Below, in pieces: positions 1-11,060 of a DNA stretch of 64,000 nucleotides. The stretch lies in contig VZSF01000109.1 in assembly GCA_013398295.1 (NCBI GenBank), positions 262,885 through 326,884 on the forward strand, read 5' to 3'. Origin of the DNA: Chionis minor (Eukaryota; Chordata; Aves; Charadriiformes; Chionididae). Below the pieces are notes generated by a model, which saw only the letters and a program-made list of their open reading frames with translations, did not search any database and was not told the DNA's origin. Position numbers and translations under genes: made by a program. How positions within the stretch are numbered: the stretch's first letter is position 1; the number at the start of each line of letters is the position of its first letter.

Positions 1-937
1 TGATACCAATGTACACATTCTTTGACTGAGATCTAGACTCCAGATCACATGAATGAAGAAATCACAGAGACAAGTTGGGTAAGTAGCTAAATTGTATCAG
101 CAAACAGCATTATGTCTGAGAAAACTGGTATTTCATGCCTAAATAAGAGGAGGAAAAGTTGGGACTGCAGTACCACTTAATCAAGGTGGTGAAACTAACT
201 AAGGAGGATTTGAAGAAAAAAAAGAAGGCAAAAATAAACACCATGGTGAGAAAGTAAACTACAGTTAGCTTCTCATAGACTGGCTAACTGCCACGAGTAG
301 AAGCTGGGTTTTGTGTCCTCAAATGTTCTTCCAAGAAGCAGTCTAATTGGAGAACTTAAAGGAAGCAACTCAAAATTTTGTGAGAAGAGTGTAGGACCTG
401 ATAGTTCAGAATACTGTTATTTAAAGACTGTTCTGTAAAGTGGGAATAATATTTTCACTATTTGATGTGCTCCTAGGAAAGATAGCCAAAAAGGTATGGT
501 GGTCTCTAAAGGTGGAAATATATTTTTATATGCTTTCTTCTGAAGTCTGTGGAAGCTTATGCAGGCTACTTATAAAAAAAAAATAAAATCTTAGAGTACC
601 CAAAAAGGTAGCAGGATAAAATACCAGAGTATATAATAGGCATTAGAAACCAAAAGACATCATATAAACAATCTCGTCTGAGCCAGGAAAGCAGGAATTT
701 ATAAATTAACATAAAATCACAGTAAGACAAAATGCAATGCTGAAGGCCAAAGAAACAATATGAGAAGCTTTTTCAAATGCATCAGAATAATAAAGTTGAT
801 AGGCAATTGAGACATAATAGGAATGCCAAGGATGGTAAGTCTGTAGCAGGTGAATTCTGTGCCTTGAGCTCCCTACAGAGGGGCATAAAGAAGTAGCCAC
901 AGTAGAGCTTTTCTTTGTCTGAAGGAAGCACAATTTT

Positions 938-1262
938 GAAAGAACAGTTTAATAGCTCTGGCAAACTTGCTCCCCAGCTTTTATTGCTGAGCATGGTCTC
1001 ACACGGTAAGAAATATCCCTTTGGTCAGTTGGGGTCAGCTCTCCCAGCTGTGCCCCCCCCCAACCTCCTGTGCACCCCCAGCCAACTCGCTGGGGAGGGA
1101 CAGTGTGAGAAGCAGAAAAGGTCTTGATGGTGTGTAAGTGCTGCTCAGCAATAGCTGGAACATCCCTGTGTTATCAATCTGTTTTCCTCACAGATCCAAA
1201 ACATAGCCCCATACAATGTATGATGAAGAAAATTAACTCTATCCCAGGCAAAACCAGTACAC
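938..1262 (-). mobile_element. Avian endogenous retroviral LTR relic, antisense, internally deleted
   Basis: Read on the minus strand, this begins with a TGTACTGG-type LTR start at 1262 and runs through a purine-rich body to an AATAAA poly(A) signal (complement of 980-985) inside an 'agcaataaaagctgg' context, followed by a short U5-like stretch. I recognise the arrangement from common avian solo LTRs. The 3' end of U5 and its terminal CA are missing, so it is a truncated solo LTR with no internal retroviral genes beside it. The family name is not certain without a repeat library. It is antisense to LAMA2. Confidence 0.65.
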
Positions 1263-4200
1263 TGGCTTACTATGCATGTCATACTGTTTTGTATCATATA
1301 TCATAAATGAAATCTGAAAACCCCAAACAGTTGAGTGTTTGACATAACACTGTCCAGTTTAGCTTTTGTAGCCAAAGTAAGCACTGCTATTTTTGTAACT
1401 TTACAACTATTAGTTATAGGAGCAAAGAATAAAAAGTTGCTTTCATGTACCTAATTCTTTAATCTCCTGTGTTTTACAGATTTATAATACCGTTTTTGCT
1501 CTGGGCTGTTCATTCTGTGCTACTTAGAAATAAAGTTTCTCATATTAGTCCCTATAAAACAGCTCCAAATTTGAAAAGAGCAGGTTCGGAGTGGGAGAGG
1601 CATCAAAGTGACTTCTATTCTGCAGCTGAGGGTCCTGTTTCTTCTTTCTTTTTAAAGCATTAAAAATAGTTCTAAAGGCATTGAATGCTTACTTTTCAAA
1701 GGGATCCCATCTGTTTTTGAAAAACATTCATCAGTGTGTGTTCCAAATGATAGGTTACAGGTGTTGCTAGAACAGTAATTGCAATGGGCTTTTCCACATA
1801 GGGGTCTGCAGTGCAAAAGAACACAAAAAGTTTTGCTGAAATTTCCCCAGTTCAAAATGCTTCAGAGTTGTAGTTCAAAACCAGAATGCTGCAGTAATGT
1901 AAAGTATATTACTGCAGTTTATTTAATGATAACATTCCGGAGCAGATGTACTTGTTTACTGTTTGAACATCTTAAATCCTCACATTCTGCCTTTTTTACA
2001 TCAGCAGTTGTGTTTTGGCAGCCCTTTGCAACTGCTTACAGCTGGACAAGTTCCTGTGGATTTTCTTTCTACTGGTCACCATTCTGTTCTGGCAGTAATT
2101 TGTCTGTAATTTTACAGTGCGCTCCACAGAGCATCTCATTCATGAAAAAATCTAGAGGAAAGTGCCATGAGTTTTTAGAACAATAAAATAACAAATAAGA
2201 GAAATCATAATATCTTGGGAAGGAAGGGTTGGTGGTGGTGGGTGTTAAATATTGTTTGTTTTGGCATAGTTAGAAGCCCTTTAGTTACATTTGGGGATCA
2301 GAATGCTTTTTATTATAATCTGCAAGAAAACATAACTTTCCTGTTTTAGTCATTCATTTGGAATTACTTGTCCTATTCGTGATAATTGTTCAAAAAGAAG
2401 CATACTATTTTAAAAAGTAGTAATGAAAGAATATCCTTTTAGGATGATGTGCCACATCACTTTAGTGCTTTTTTAAAAAAATAGCATAATTTAGATTTTT
2501 ATGTTGTGCTTTTTTGAGTACTTGTGAAGAACATATTTGACAGACCACTGTATTTCATCCTTCAAGCGACAGAGTTGAACTCGGGAGTGCCGGCATGTTT
2601 CACCTCTGCTTGATCAGAACCTAGAGGAACACAATTTTCAGAATTGCTTTGCACGTAGAGTTGCCATTGGCGTAGGCTATTGAGTTCATGTGGCATCCTT
2701 TCTTATTCTTATCTGCTTGCTTAAGGGCCACTAGATTAGGCAGGAGCTGTATGACACTGACAAAATGTAAACTGGAATGACAGTGGTTGTACGTGTTTTC
2801 AGACATCAGAGGTCAGACTACTGGTGTGTGCAGTGAAATTTAAAACAGCTATCATTTGACAGTTTAAAATCATAATTCACCTGTGGTATGTGTTAGAACA
2901 TATAACACATTGCCAATCTACCTGCTTGTAGATAACTCTCTTAAAAATACTGGTTCAGTGTCTTTCGTCTTTGAGAATATTCCTGTAAAAGACAAACCTT
3001 TAACTTCTTTTCCAGCTATCTTGTTAGTTATTACTAAGCATAAAATACCTTTTTACTGTATTAAGAGATGGAGTCCCACTTGCAAGTACACTTTGAAGAG
3101 CCAGTAGAACACAAGCGATCATCGTTGTGTTAAAGTACGGTATTCCAGGCCTCATGTCCTGTCTGAATCCTTTATGAAGAGCAGTATGCATAACTGTTGC
3201 TGAAACTACAGTATGGTGTAGTGTTTTCACTTGGTTAAGACAGTAACAAAAAGAAAATAAGAGCTTGAAGTGACAAATATACTTTCAAGGTAATCAAATT
3301 CCTTATTATTCTGTGATTTATTAGTAACTATTGCTCTGACAATGAGCATTCTGTTTAAAAGTATGCAAGATGATGTCTTTGACAATTTTTTTCTTGTCCA
3401 AAAATGAAAAGCATGAGATTTGCAGGAACCACAGAAAAGCAGTGGCTAGAATAAGCCATTTAAGTTTCAGGTGAAATCGGAAAGAGGAAAATGACAAAAG
3501 CAAGTTAATCAGAACTGAAGAGATGAAGCCTTATTTAGCTTAAGCTGCAGGGTATAGTTGTCAATGACACAATAGTATTTGCTAAACAGTTCGTTAAGCT
3601 GACATTTGCCTGTATTCTTAGGGGGAATGAGTTAGTTGAGATAGAGTTTGACGTGCATAGCCCTTGACATTTTAATGCAAGTTTAAGCACTGCATTTCAA
3701 GCAGCTCTTGTACTCATTAGCCAGGCACAGAAGGGAGTTGTGCTTTCACTTAGTAAAACATTAATTTATTAAGATAGTGAGATATTTATTAGAAGTACAG
3801 CAAACCTTGCCAAATACACTATTTCTAATATATACAATTATCATAAATATGTATTTATGATGAAAAATTGGATGCTGAGTTCTGGCATATGCTTTCATCT
3901 TCTATTCTAGTTTTGAAACTGACTCCAACGATAGGTTAGGGCTCCCACTAAGAAAACTCCCAGAACTTTTGTCTTTAGGGATTAAATATAAGATGCCAAG
4001 AGATTAATTAATCAACAGGAATTTTACATTTACTGCAAATGAGCTACAAGCAACAGATAATTAAAGCTGGTATTGGGTAGGAGAATTATGAGAGCTACCG
4101 AATCACTTGTGGAAAAATTGATGCTCAGTACTGTCCATCTTCATATTGATGTGCTTGCATAACTTGAGAATGTAAACCATAGAGTACCTTTCTCATTAAA

Positions 4201-4949
4201 TCATTCTAAGACTGACATCTGTCTTCTCCACTGCTGATTATTAAGTGGCAAGTCTCTTTGTGCAGGATAGAAGCTTTTCTCTCCTTTATGCTGCTGTTTG
4301 AGATTAAATTTTAGTGAGAAATTAGCCTTCCTTGACAATATTTTAGGTTCAGACCACTGCTTGAAGCAGAACATCAGGCTTGAAGCCCACAGTCTTGGTA
4401 TGATGTCCAAGAGAAACTGAGCACTTGAACAAAGTGAGTTCTTTACCACTATTGTAGAGTGATATTCTTGCTCCATCCTTGTGACAAATTACACTAAGTA
4501 ACCTTCACTTTTTATGAAAGAGTTAAGTCTTCCAGTTTATCTAACATTCAGTATATAGAGAGGCATGGGCGAAAAGCATACTGGTTCATGATGCTGTTTT
4601 CTTGAAAGTAAAGTGAACATAGAAACTCCATGAGACATAGCCAAACAGCTGGGGGTTTTTATGTCCTACAAACAGCTTGAGATTGACTGCACTCAAATTG
4701 CTTGGCAAAGTAACTAACTTCAAATACCAAAGCTCTAAGTAGAAAAATACACCAGTTGGATACTTTAAATTTGAATGAGAACATTGTACATACTAAAATT
4801 CTTTAAAACTTTGTTGAAGTGTATTAATTTTGAGTAACTTAGCAGTTGATAATATACTTCCATGCAAAGCAGCAACATTTTTACTGCTGCATTATGTAAA
4901 ACAACAGAGATAGCTAACATGCTGCACATTTGCACGTCAGTTCATGTAG

Positions 4950-5930
4950 AAACGTGCACAGAAGGAGCGGCAGAAAGGAGGGGCAGTGGCTTTGTGATCA
5001 ACAGTGGTGGTGAGGCACAGTCTGGGCACAGACTGGAGCAACTACCCCAGTACAGCAGAGCCCTTGACTCAGGCTGAGTTCTGGAGGGAGGGAGGGTGCG
5101 GATCTTCGCCTCTGAGGCTGCAAGAAGTGTCTGGGATCTCTTGCCGAGGTTGAGGCAGAAAGAGATGGTGTCCTTGCCTGCAGAATGTTTGCTCTGGTTG
5201 GGGATTTGTGTGACCAAGTAAAAGAACTGCAGGAGGATGTCAGCAGAATGCACAACATCAGGGGTGACAGGAAAGAGATTGACTTTTCTCTGGGGCTCTG
5301 TGGCCTGAAGCCACAACCGTACCAAAATAAAGGCAGGCAGAGTCTGTGCCTGTTGGTTCAGAAATGGAGACTCCCATGATGGTGAAGACTGCAAACTGAT
5401 GACTTCTGACACCAGGAGAGAGGCTCCTTCTCTGCCTGCAGATAGGCAGCTACCCTATAGCTCAGTGCCTGGTAGCAGATGATGGGCTGGGAGCTCTGTT
5501 CAATGAGACACGTGAGCCAGTTGTGGCTAAATCACCCAGGACCATCAGGAGGAAACAGTGAGTGACAGCAGCGGTGTACACCACGTTGAACATAAGCCAG
5601 CAATGTGCCTGTGTAGCAAAGAAACCCAGCAGTGTCCTGGGCTGCATTAGAGTGTCACCAGCAGGCTGAGGCGGGTGATCCTTCCCCAACTTCTCAGCAG
5701 TGATGAGAGCACACCTGGAGAGCCTGTGGCTGGTTCTGTGCTCCTCAGTACAAGAGAGATGTGGACATTTTGGAGCAAGTCAAGTAAAGTGATCAAGGAC
5801 TTGGAGCATCTGTCCTACAAGTAGAGGCTGAGAGGTCTGGGATTGCTTAGCCTTAAGAGAGAAGTCTCAGGGGAATTTTATCAAAGTATACAAATACGTA
5901 GTGGAGTGCAGGGTGATACTTTGTTCTGAA
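4950..5930 (+). mobile_element. CR1 LINE copy, rearranged, sense
   Basis: The 3' half (about 5550-5930) matches the C-terminal part of CR1 ORF2. It contains the 'Met-Ser-Gln-Gln-Cys' region, followed by the segment that encodes the ERL-type helix in younger copies, all broken by stops and indels. The 5' half (about 4950-5450) includes a stretch coding for a coiled-coil-like peptide (ELQEDVSRMHNIR, about 5227-5265), which resembles the ORF1 or 5' region of CR1. The reverse transcriptase core that should lie between them is absent, so this copy has a large internal deletion or is two fragments. The usual CR1 3' tail is not visible after 5930. It is not a functional gene. Confidence 0.65.
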
Positions 5931-6469
5931 GACTCGTTTCAAGTACAATCTAAATAAGCCCATGTTCATTAATGTATGAGACTTTGTCTAATGCCTAAAA
6001 TGGCAAACAGTTTCTTAGGCTACGTCTGTCACCTCTCAGTGGCAGAAACTCAGTGAAATGTGTTGCGAAATTCTGGTCATATGGCTCAAAGGTCTGATGG
6101 CCATCTGGCTGGAGCACATTGCAAGTCCTCTCAGGTGTCTTTGTTACAGAAGCTAGGACTGGATGCATCAAAGTATTGCCCTGGTATCTGCAAAAGTATC
6201 CATACCCATCAGCTCAGAAGAGTTATTTGCTGTCCTAATTAATACCTACCCTTAAAGGGTATTGGAAATCGGTGACAAAATAGGCACATCAGAAACAAGA
6301 AGTTGTTTAGGAAAGACTGAGTGGCCCTATGGCAGCAGAAATAAAATGGTGTATGAGATTTCTATGAAATAAAATTCAGCACCTAAATAGAGACAGCATA
6401 GGTTAGTTATATAAGCAATTGCCCAAACAGAAGTGTGGAAGTGCCAAAGGAATATAACGTCAGCCTTCT

Positions 6470-7427
6470 GTAACCCTTTGGCAGGCTGTGTAGGTGTCAG
6501 AATGGAATGTAATGCAAAAGAGTAGTTCTTAAACACCTGGTTGTTCTTTGTGCAGCTAGTAAAGGAACCCACGATTTAGTCCTAAACAGTGCACAGATCC
6601 TGGTCAGGAATATTAATTGTTGAACAATTGTTATGTAAAAATAACCACAGAATACTCAAAATGCAACATCCCAGGGGAAAACAAATCTGCCAAAGTACAA
6701 TTTAAAAATAGAAAAGCTGGTCAAACAGCTAAAAAATTTTAAGACAGCCTAGAGTTTGTTTAAAGATAGCATTGCACACACATGCATGCTACATTTAAGA
6801 ATGTACAACATGTTTAAACCATAAACTAAGGAAAGGTAATAGATAATAGATAAAGTAAAGTAGTATCATTTATGAATGGAAGTCGTGTCTTCTCCTCTAA
6901 AAGAGGAAAGAGGTAGGAAAATAAGCTCCAGCAAATGAAGTGTTAAAACACAATAAAGATGTGAAAAAGATTCTGAGTGACTGAGTATGAAGTTGAAATA
7001 AACCTTTTTTCAAACACATCAGATTCAAGAAGTCTGCCAGAGAATTGGTGGGCTGAGAGATGATCAAAGAGCATTCAAGAAAGATAAGGTCATTGCTGAA
7101 AAACTAAATTAATGATTTGAATCAGTTTTTGCTACAGAGACTGTCAGAAGGGTTTCTGCACTGGAAACATTATTTACAGGAGAGGAGTTGGAGAAGCAGT
7201 CGCAAACTAGGTTAACTGCAGAGGCACAGAAATAATTGATAAATTGGATAGTGAAAAGGAACTCTAGGCTAAAGTAGGTGAATTATAAAGGTTACTATTT
7301 AACCTCAAATTTACAAATATTCTCAGTAACTGGGGAGTGTGGGGTGTCAAATGAAACACCAGTTTTTTAGAAACATTCCTTAGGAAATTACAAATCTGGA
7401 AGCCTGGTATCTGTGCCAGCTAATTCT
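6470..7427 (+). mobile_element. Ancient CR1 LINE relic, 5' block
   Basis: This is a heavily mutated sense-oriented LINE of the CR1 clade. I recognise the ORF2 segment between endonuclease and reverse transcriptase, for example 'gatttagtcctaaacagtgc' at about 6574-6593, and the pre-RT stretch ending at about 7420 ('ggaagcctggtatctgtgcc'). All frames are interrupted. The element is split by the younger antisense CR1 at 7428-8214, and its 3' end resumes at about 8216. The RT core between the two blocks is missing. The left boundary is approximate. Confidence 0.6.
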
Positions 7428-8214
7428 AATCATAGAATCATAGACTCATTTAGGCTGGTAAAGACCTTTAAGATTGAGTCCAGCCATTAACCTAGCACTG
7501 CCAAGTCCACCACTAAACCATGTCCCTAAGCACCATGTCTACATGTATTTTAAATAACTCCAGGGATGATGACTCAGCCACTTCCCTGGACAGCCTGTTC
7601 CAGTGCTTGACAACCCTCTCCATGAAGAAATTTTTCCTAATATCCAATCTGAACCCAAACTGGCACAACTTGAGGCTGTTTCCTCTTGTCCTATCACTTG
7701 TTACCTGGGTGAAGAGACCAACCCCACCCCCCTACAACCTCCTTTCAGGTAGTTGTAGAGAGCAGTAAGGTCTACCCTTAGCCCCCTTTTCTCCAGGCTG
7801 AACAACCCCAGTTCCCTCAGCCGCTCCTCATAAGACTTGTGCTCTAGACCCTTCACCACCTTCGTTGTCCTTCTGTGGACACGCTCCAGCACCTCAATGT
7901 CTTTCTTATTAGTGAGGGGCCCAAAACTGAACACAGTATTCAAGGTACAGGTTCACTGGTGTTGAGTACAGGGGGACAATCACTTCCCTAGTCTTGCTGG
8001 CCACACTATTTCTGATACAAGCCGGGATGCTGTTGGCCTTCTTGGCCACCTGGGCACACTTCTGACTCATATTCAGCCATCCATCGACCAACAACACCAG
8101 GTGCTTTTTCGCTGGGCAGCTTTCCAGCCACTGTTCCCCAAGCCTGTGCCATTGCATGGGATTGCTGTGACCCAAGTGCAGGACCTGGCACTTGGCCTTA
8201 ATGAACCTCATACT
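7428..8214 (-). mobile_element. CR1 LINE, 5'-truncated, antisense
   Basis: The minus strand ends (at 7428) in the octamer-like ATTCTATG/ATTC tail typical of CR1. Upstream of it is the conserved 3' UTR, including the 'ggacagcctgttccagtgct' region on the + strand. Two minus-strand reading frames (about 8211-7909 and 7943-7701) encode the C-terminal ORF2 region, with KCQVLHLG and then [14 protein letters not shown] motifs, separated by a frameshift. The 5' end is truncated at about 8214, as usual for CR1. It is less diverged than the flanking relic, so it inserted later. Confidence 0.88.
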
Positions 8215-8215
8215 A

Positions 8216-8660
8216 ACTAGTAGTAAAGAAATGTAATGAAGAATAGACCTGGTAGAAAGATATACTTTGTTCCAATTTAAGAGCTAGGAAGTATTAAGTG
8301 AATTTAGTAGGGGCCAGGTTTAAAACAAGCAAAAGAAGGATCTTTTTCCCTATGACATGTAAATGAGATGAGAAAATTGTTATTACATGATGGGTGTACA
8401 TTTTAAAAGGTGACCTGGATTTTAGGTGAGACTGACCTGATAGAAACTGTCTATAGCTCAGGAAATCCCCCGAGAAAGAATAATATATGCTTGCTTGTCT
8501 TATTGTTAGCATGTTGTTTTGACTACTGTATAAGGCAGGCTGCAATGCTAGATAGGTCTTTTGGTTCTGACATGGTCCAGACATTCTAATGTACTGAGAT
8601 GTCCTTGGAATATCTTTAGTAGTGTCTGTGTTGTTCAACATGTAGGCAATCTGGAAAATC
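8216..8660 (+). mobile_element. Ancient CR1 LINE relic, 3' block
   Basis: This sequence resembles the 3' terminal region of the same ancient CR1 type as 6470-7427. It contains a degraded version of the part of ORF2 near 'gaccaggtttaaaacaa...aaaggaag' and the following 3' UTR, around 'tctatagctcaggaaatccc' (8450-8469). It lies directly after the antisense young CR1, which is why I treat the two blocks as one disrupted element. Exact ends cannot be fixed by eye. Confidence 0.5.
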
Positions 8661-9509
8661 AGAAAACTCTGTAATAGCAGCATGTGTTGGTAATGCAAAA
8701 TTTAAGAGGATTTGTTCTATTAGCACCTTGCGATACTAAGTGAAAAATACTATATGAAAATTAGTGTTGTTAAACTTAAATAATACATGTAAGAAAAAAA
8801 AGAGTTGTGCGTGAATGCTGATGGGCTAGTGTTGGACTAAATTCTCTTCAGAGTAGAGAACTTGTAGCATTCTCAACAGTTCTCTGAATAAAGTTGATTT
8901 AACGTCATACTGAAGTTCAAAAATGAAATGATGCTGACTAATCACAATTTCCTCAAATGAAAAACTAGAACACTGTCACTGAAATGATTAATAATCTGAA
9001 TTCCAGGTTTAAAAGGAAAAGAAAATCCAAAATGCCACAAACCAACCCCACCTAAGACAGTTATTTTTATTGTGGTTTGTTTTTTTTAAAGAAAAAAATT
9101 TCCTCCCATTGGGACAAGTGTTTGTAGTGATGAAGAGTGGAATAATGGTGGAAAAAGGGAGTAGGTTGATAATAGAGAAAAAGGCCAATTGGTAGTCATT
9201 AAACACTGTGACTCAGATTCACTCTGTAGCTCAGGAAACATTTTAGACTGTTCAGTCAGAGGAAGTGATGATATATCAGAGGAATGACTCTCAAAATGCC
9301 CTGTTTCTTATATTCTTTCCTAATTGTTTTCTATTGGCTTCTGTTGGAGACAGGACATTGAATTAGGTAGGTCCTTGGTGGTACTAAATGGCATTTCTGT
9401 TTTTTCCATTTAACTAGAGCATGCATTTTTTTCAATAACTGTTAGAAATTTTGGTTCCAAACCAAATACAGAAGATAAATAATGTGGTAACTAAACTAAC
9501 TTGAATATG

Positions 9510-10450
9510 TACTAATGAGTCCAATCATTTTCGACATCTTCACTAATGGTTCGGAGGATGGGGCAGAGTGTACCCTCAGCAAGTTTGCTGATGATGCCAA
9601 ACTGGGAGGAGTGTCTGATAATGCCAGAAGGTCATGCTGCCATCCTGAGGGACATCTACAGACTGGCGCAATGGACTGACAGGAACCTCATGAAGTTCAA
9701 AAAAAAGTGCAAAGTCCTGCACTTGGTAAGGAACAACCCCAGGCATCAACATATGCCAGGGACCACTCAACTAGAAAGCAGCTTGGCAGAAAAGGATTCG
9801 GGGGTCCTGATGGCCACCAAGTTGAATATGAGCCAGCAATGTGCCCCTGTGGCAAAGGTTAATGGCACCCTGGGCAGCATTAGCCGAAGTATTGCCAGCA
9901 GGTCAAGGGAGGTAATCCTTCCCCTCTGTTCAGCACTGGTGAATATCTGGAATGCTGAGTCCAGTTCTGGGGTCTTCAATACAAGAGAGCCATGGACATA
10001 CTGGAGAGTCCAGTGAAGCACTACAGAGATTAAGAGACTGGAGCATCTCTTCTACGAAGAAAAGCTGAGAGAGCTGGGACTGGTCAGCCTAGAGCAGAGA
10101 AAGCTCAGGGGCGATTTCATCAATGTGTATAAATATCTAATGGGATGGTGCAAAGAAGATGGAGCCAGGCTCTTTTCAGTGGTGCCCAGTGACAGGATCA
10201 GAGGCAATGGGCACAAACTGAAACACCGGAGATTCCATTTGAACATCAGGAAATGTTTGTTTAACATGACTGAGCACTGGGACAGGTTTCCCAGGGAGGT
10301 TGTGGAGTCTCCGTCCTTGAAGATATTCAAAAGCCATCTGGATGTGATCCTGAGCAACTGGCTCTAGGTTGCCTTGTTTGAGCAAGGGTGTTGGAACAGA
10401 TGATCTCTGGAGGTCCCCTCCAACCTCAACCATTCTCTGATTCTGTGATA
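9510..10450 (+). mobile_element. CR1 LINE, 5'-truncated, sense, with RT FADD motif
   Basis: This 5'-truncated CR1 enters ORF2 just before the reverse transcriptase active-site motif: Lys-Phe-Ala-Asp-Asp is encoded at 9581-9595. It continues through the C-terminal ORF2 region, with a 156-codon open stretch at 9546-10016, and the 3' UTR, ending in the typical 'gattctgtgat' tail at 10450. Another short open frame at 10125-10367 covers the distal ORF2 end. Frameshifts and stops disrupt the rest, so it is inactive. Its orientation matches LAMA2. Confidence 0.9.
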
Positions 10451-10894
10451 TAATCCTTTTGAAAATACAGTTGCTAATGCAGCTACTGGAAAAGGTCGTC
10501 ATACCATTTTGCTTGAATAGTTCTGACTATTGAACTGGCTGACAAATCAGATACCATTCAAAATTATTTTAGAAAATGAGAATTTGGTTTTCATTGTGGT
10601 AATGTTTAGATGTTTGTAAGGGAATGCTAATTTTCCCCAAAGATCGCATTTGTTGGACTATAATCCTGGAAAAACTCCTTGCTAAGGAAAAATTTTATAG
10701 GTTTGAAATCTGCATCGCTTTCATTTAGAATCCAAAACAGTGATTACCTCAATCTTGGAATGGGTAAATAAAAGTTGTCCATAAAACCTGAGCAAAATTT
10801 GAGATTTTTCCCTCATGGGGACTTGGATTATCCAAATTGTAGCAGCCCAATGGGTGGATTAAAGTATTAATATTTTCCTGGTAGACTCAGCTTT

Positions 10895-11060
10895 GGATCT
10901 TAGCTCTGCTGTAGAACTCCGGTGTGGCTCATACTGCAGCACACGTACAGCTCATGCAGGACGTCAGTGCCTTAGTTGCCTGTGTGAAAATGGGGCTCTG
11001 AGTCTTTGCAGGACTCGGAGCTGTATGTAAAGTACTATGATGATCTTGGATGGCATAATG
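10895..11060 (+). repeat. Possible ancient SINE/LINE 3' tail
   Basis: The stretch containing 'gtgtgaaaatggggctctga' and then 'tgtaaagtactatgatgatc' resembles the shared 3' tail of old tRNA-derived SINEs and L3/CR1-type LINEs, with an 'aaaatgggg' block followed by 'tgtaaagtgcttt'. The match is weak and boundaries are rough. Confidence 0.35.

Noticed and set aside
4942..5412. 156-codon minus-strand ORF
   Set aside because: It runs antisense over the CR1 segment and shows no recognisable protein features; probably a shadow of that element.
9546..10016. 156-codon ORF as a possible gene
   Set aside because: It is the C-terminal part of CR1 ORF2 with the RT motif, interrupted on both sides.
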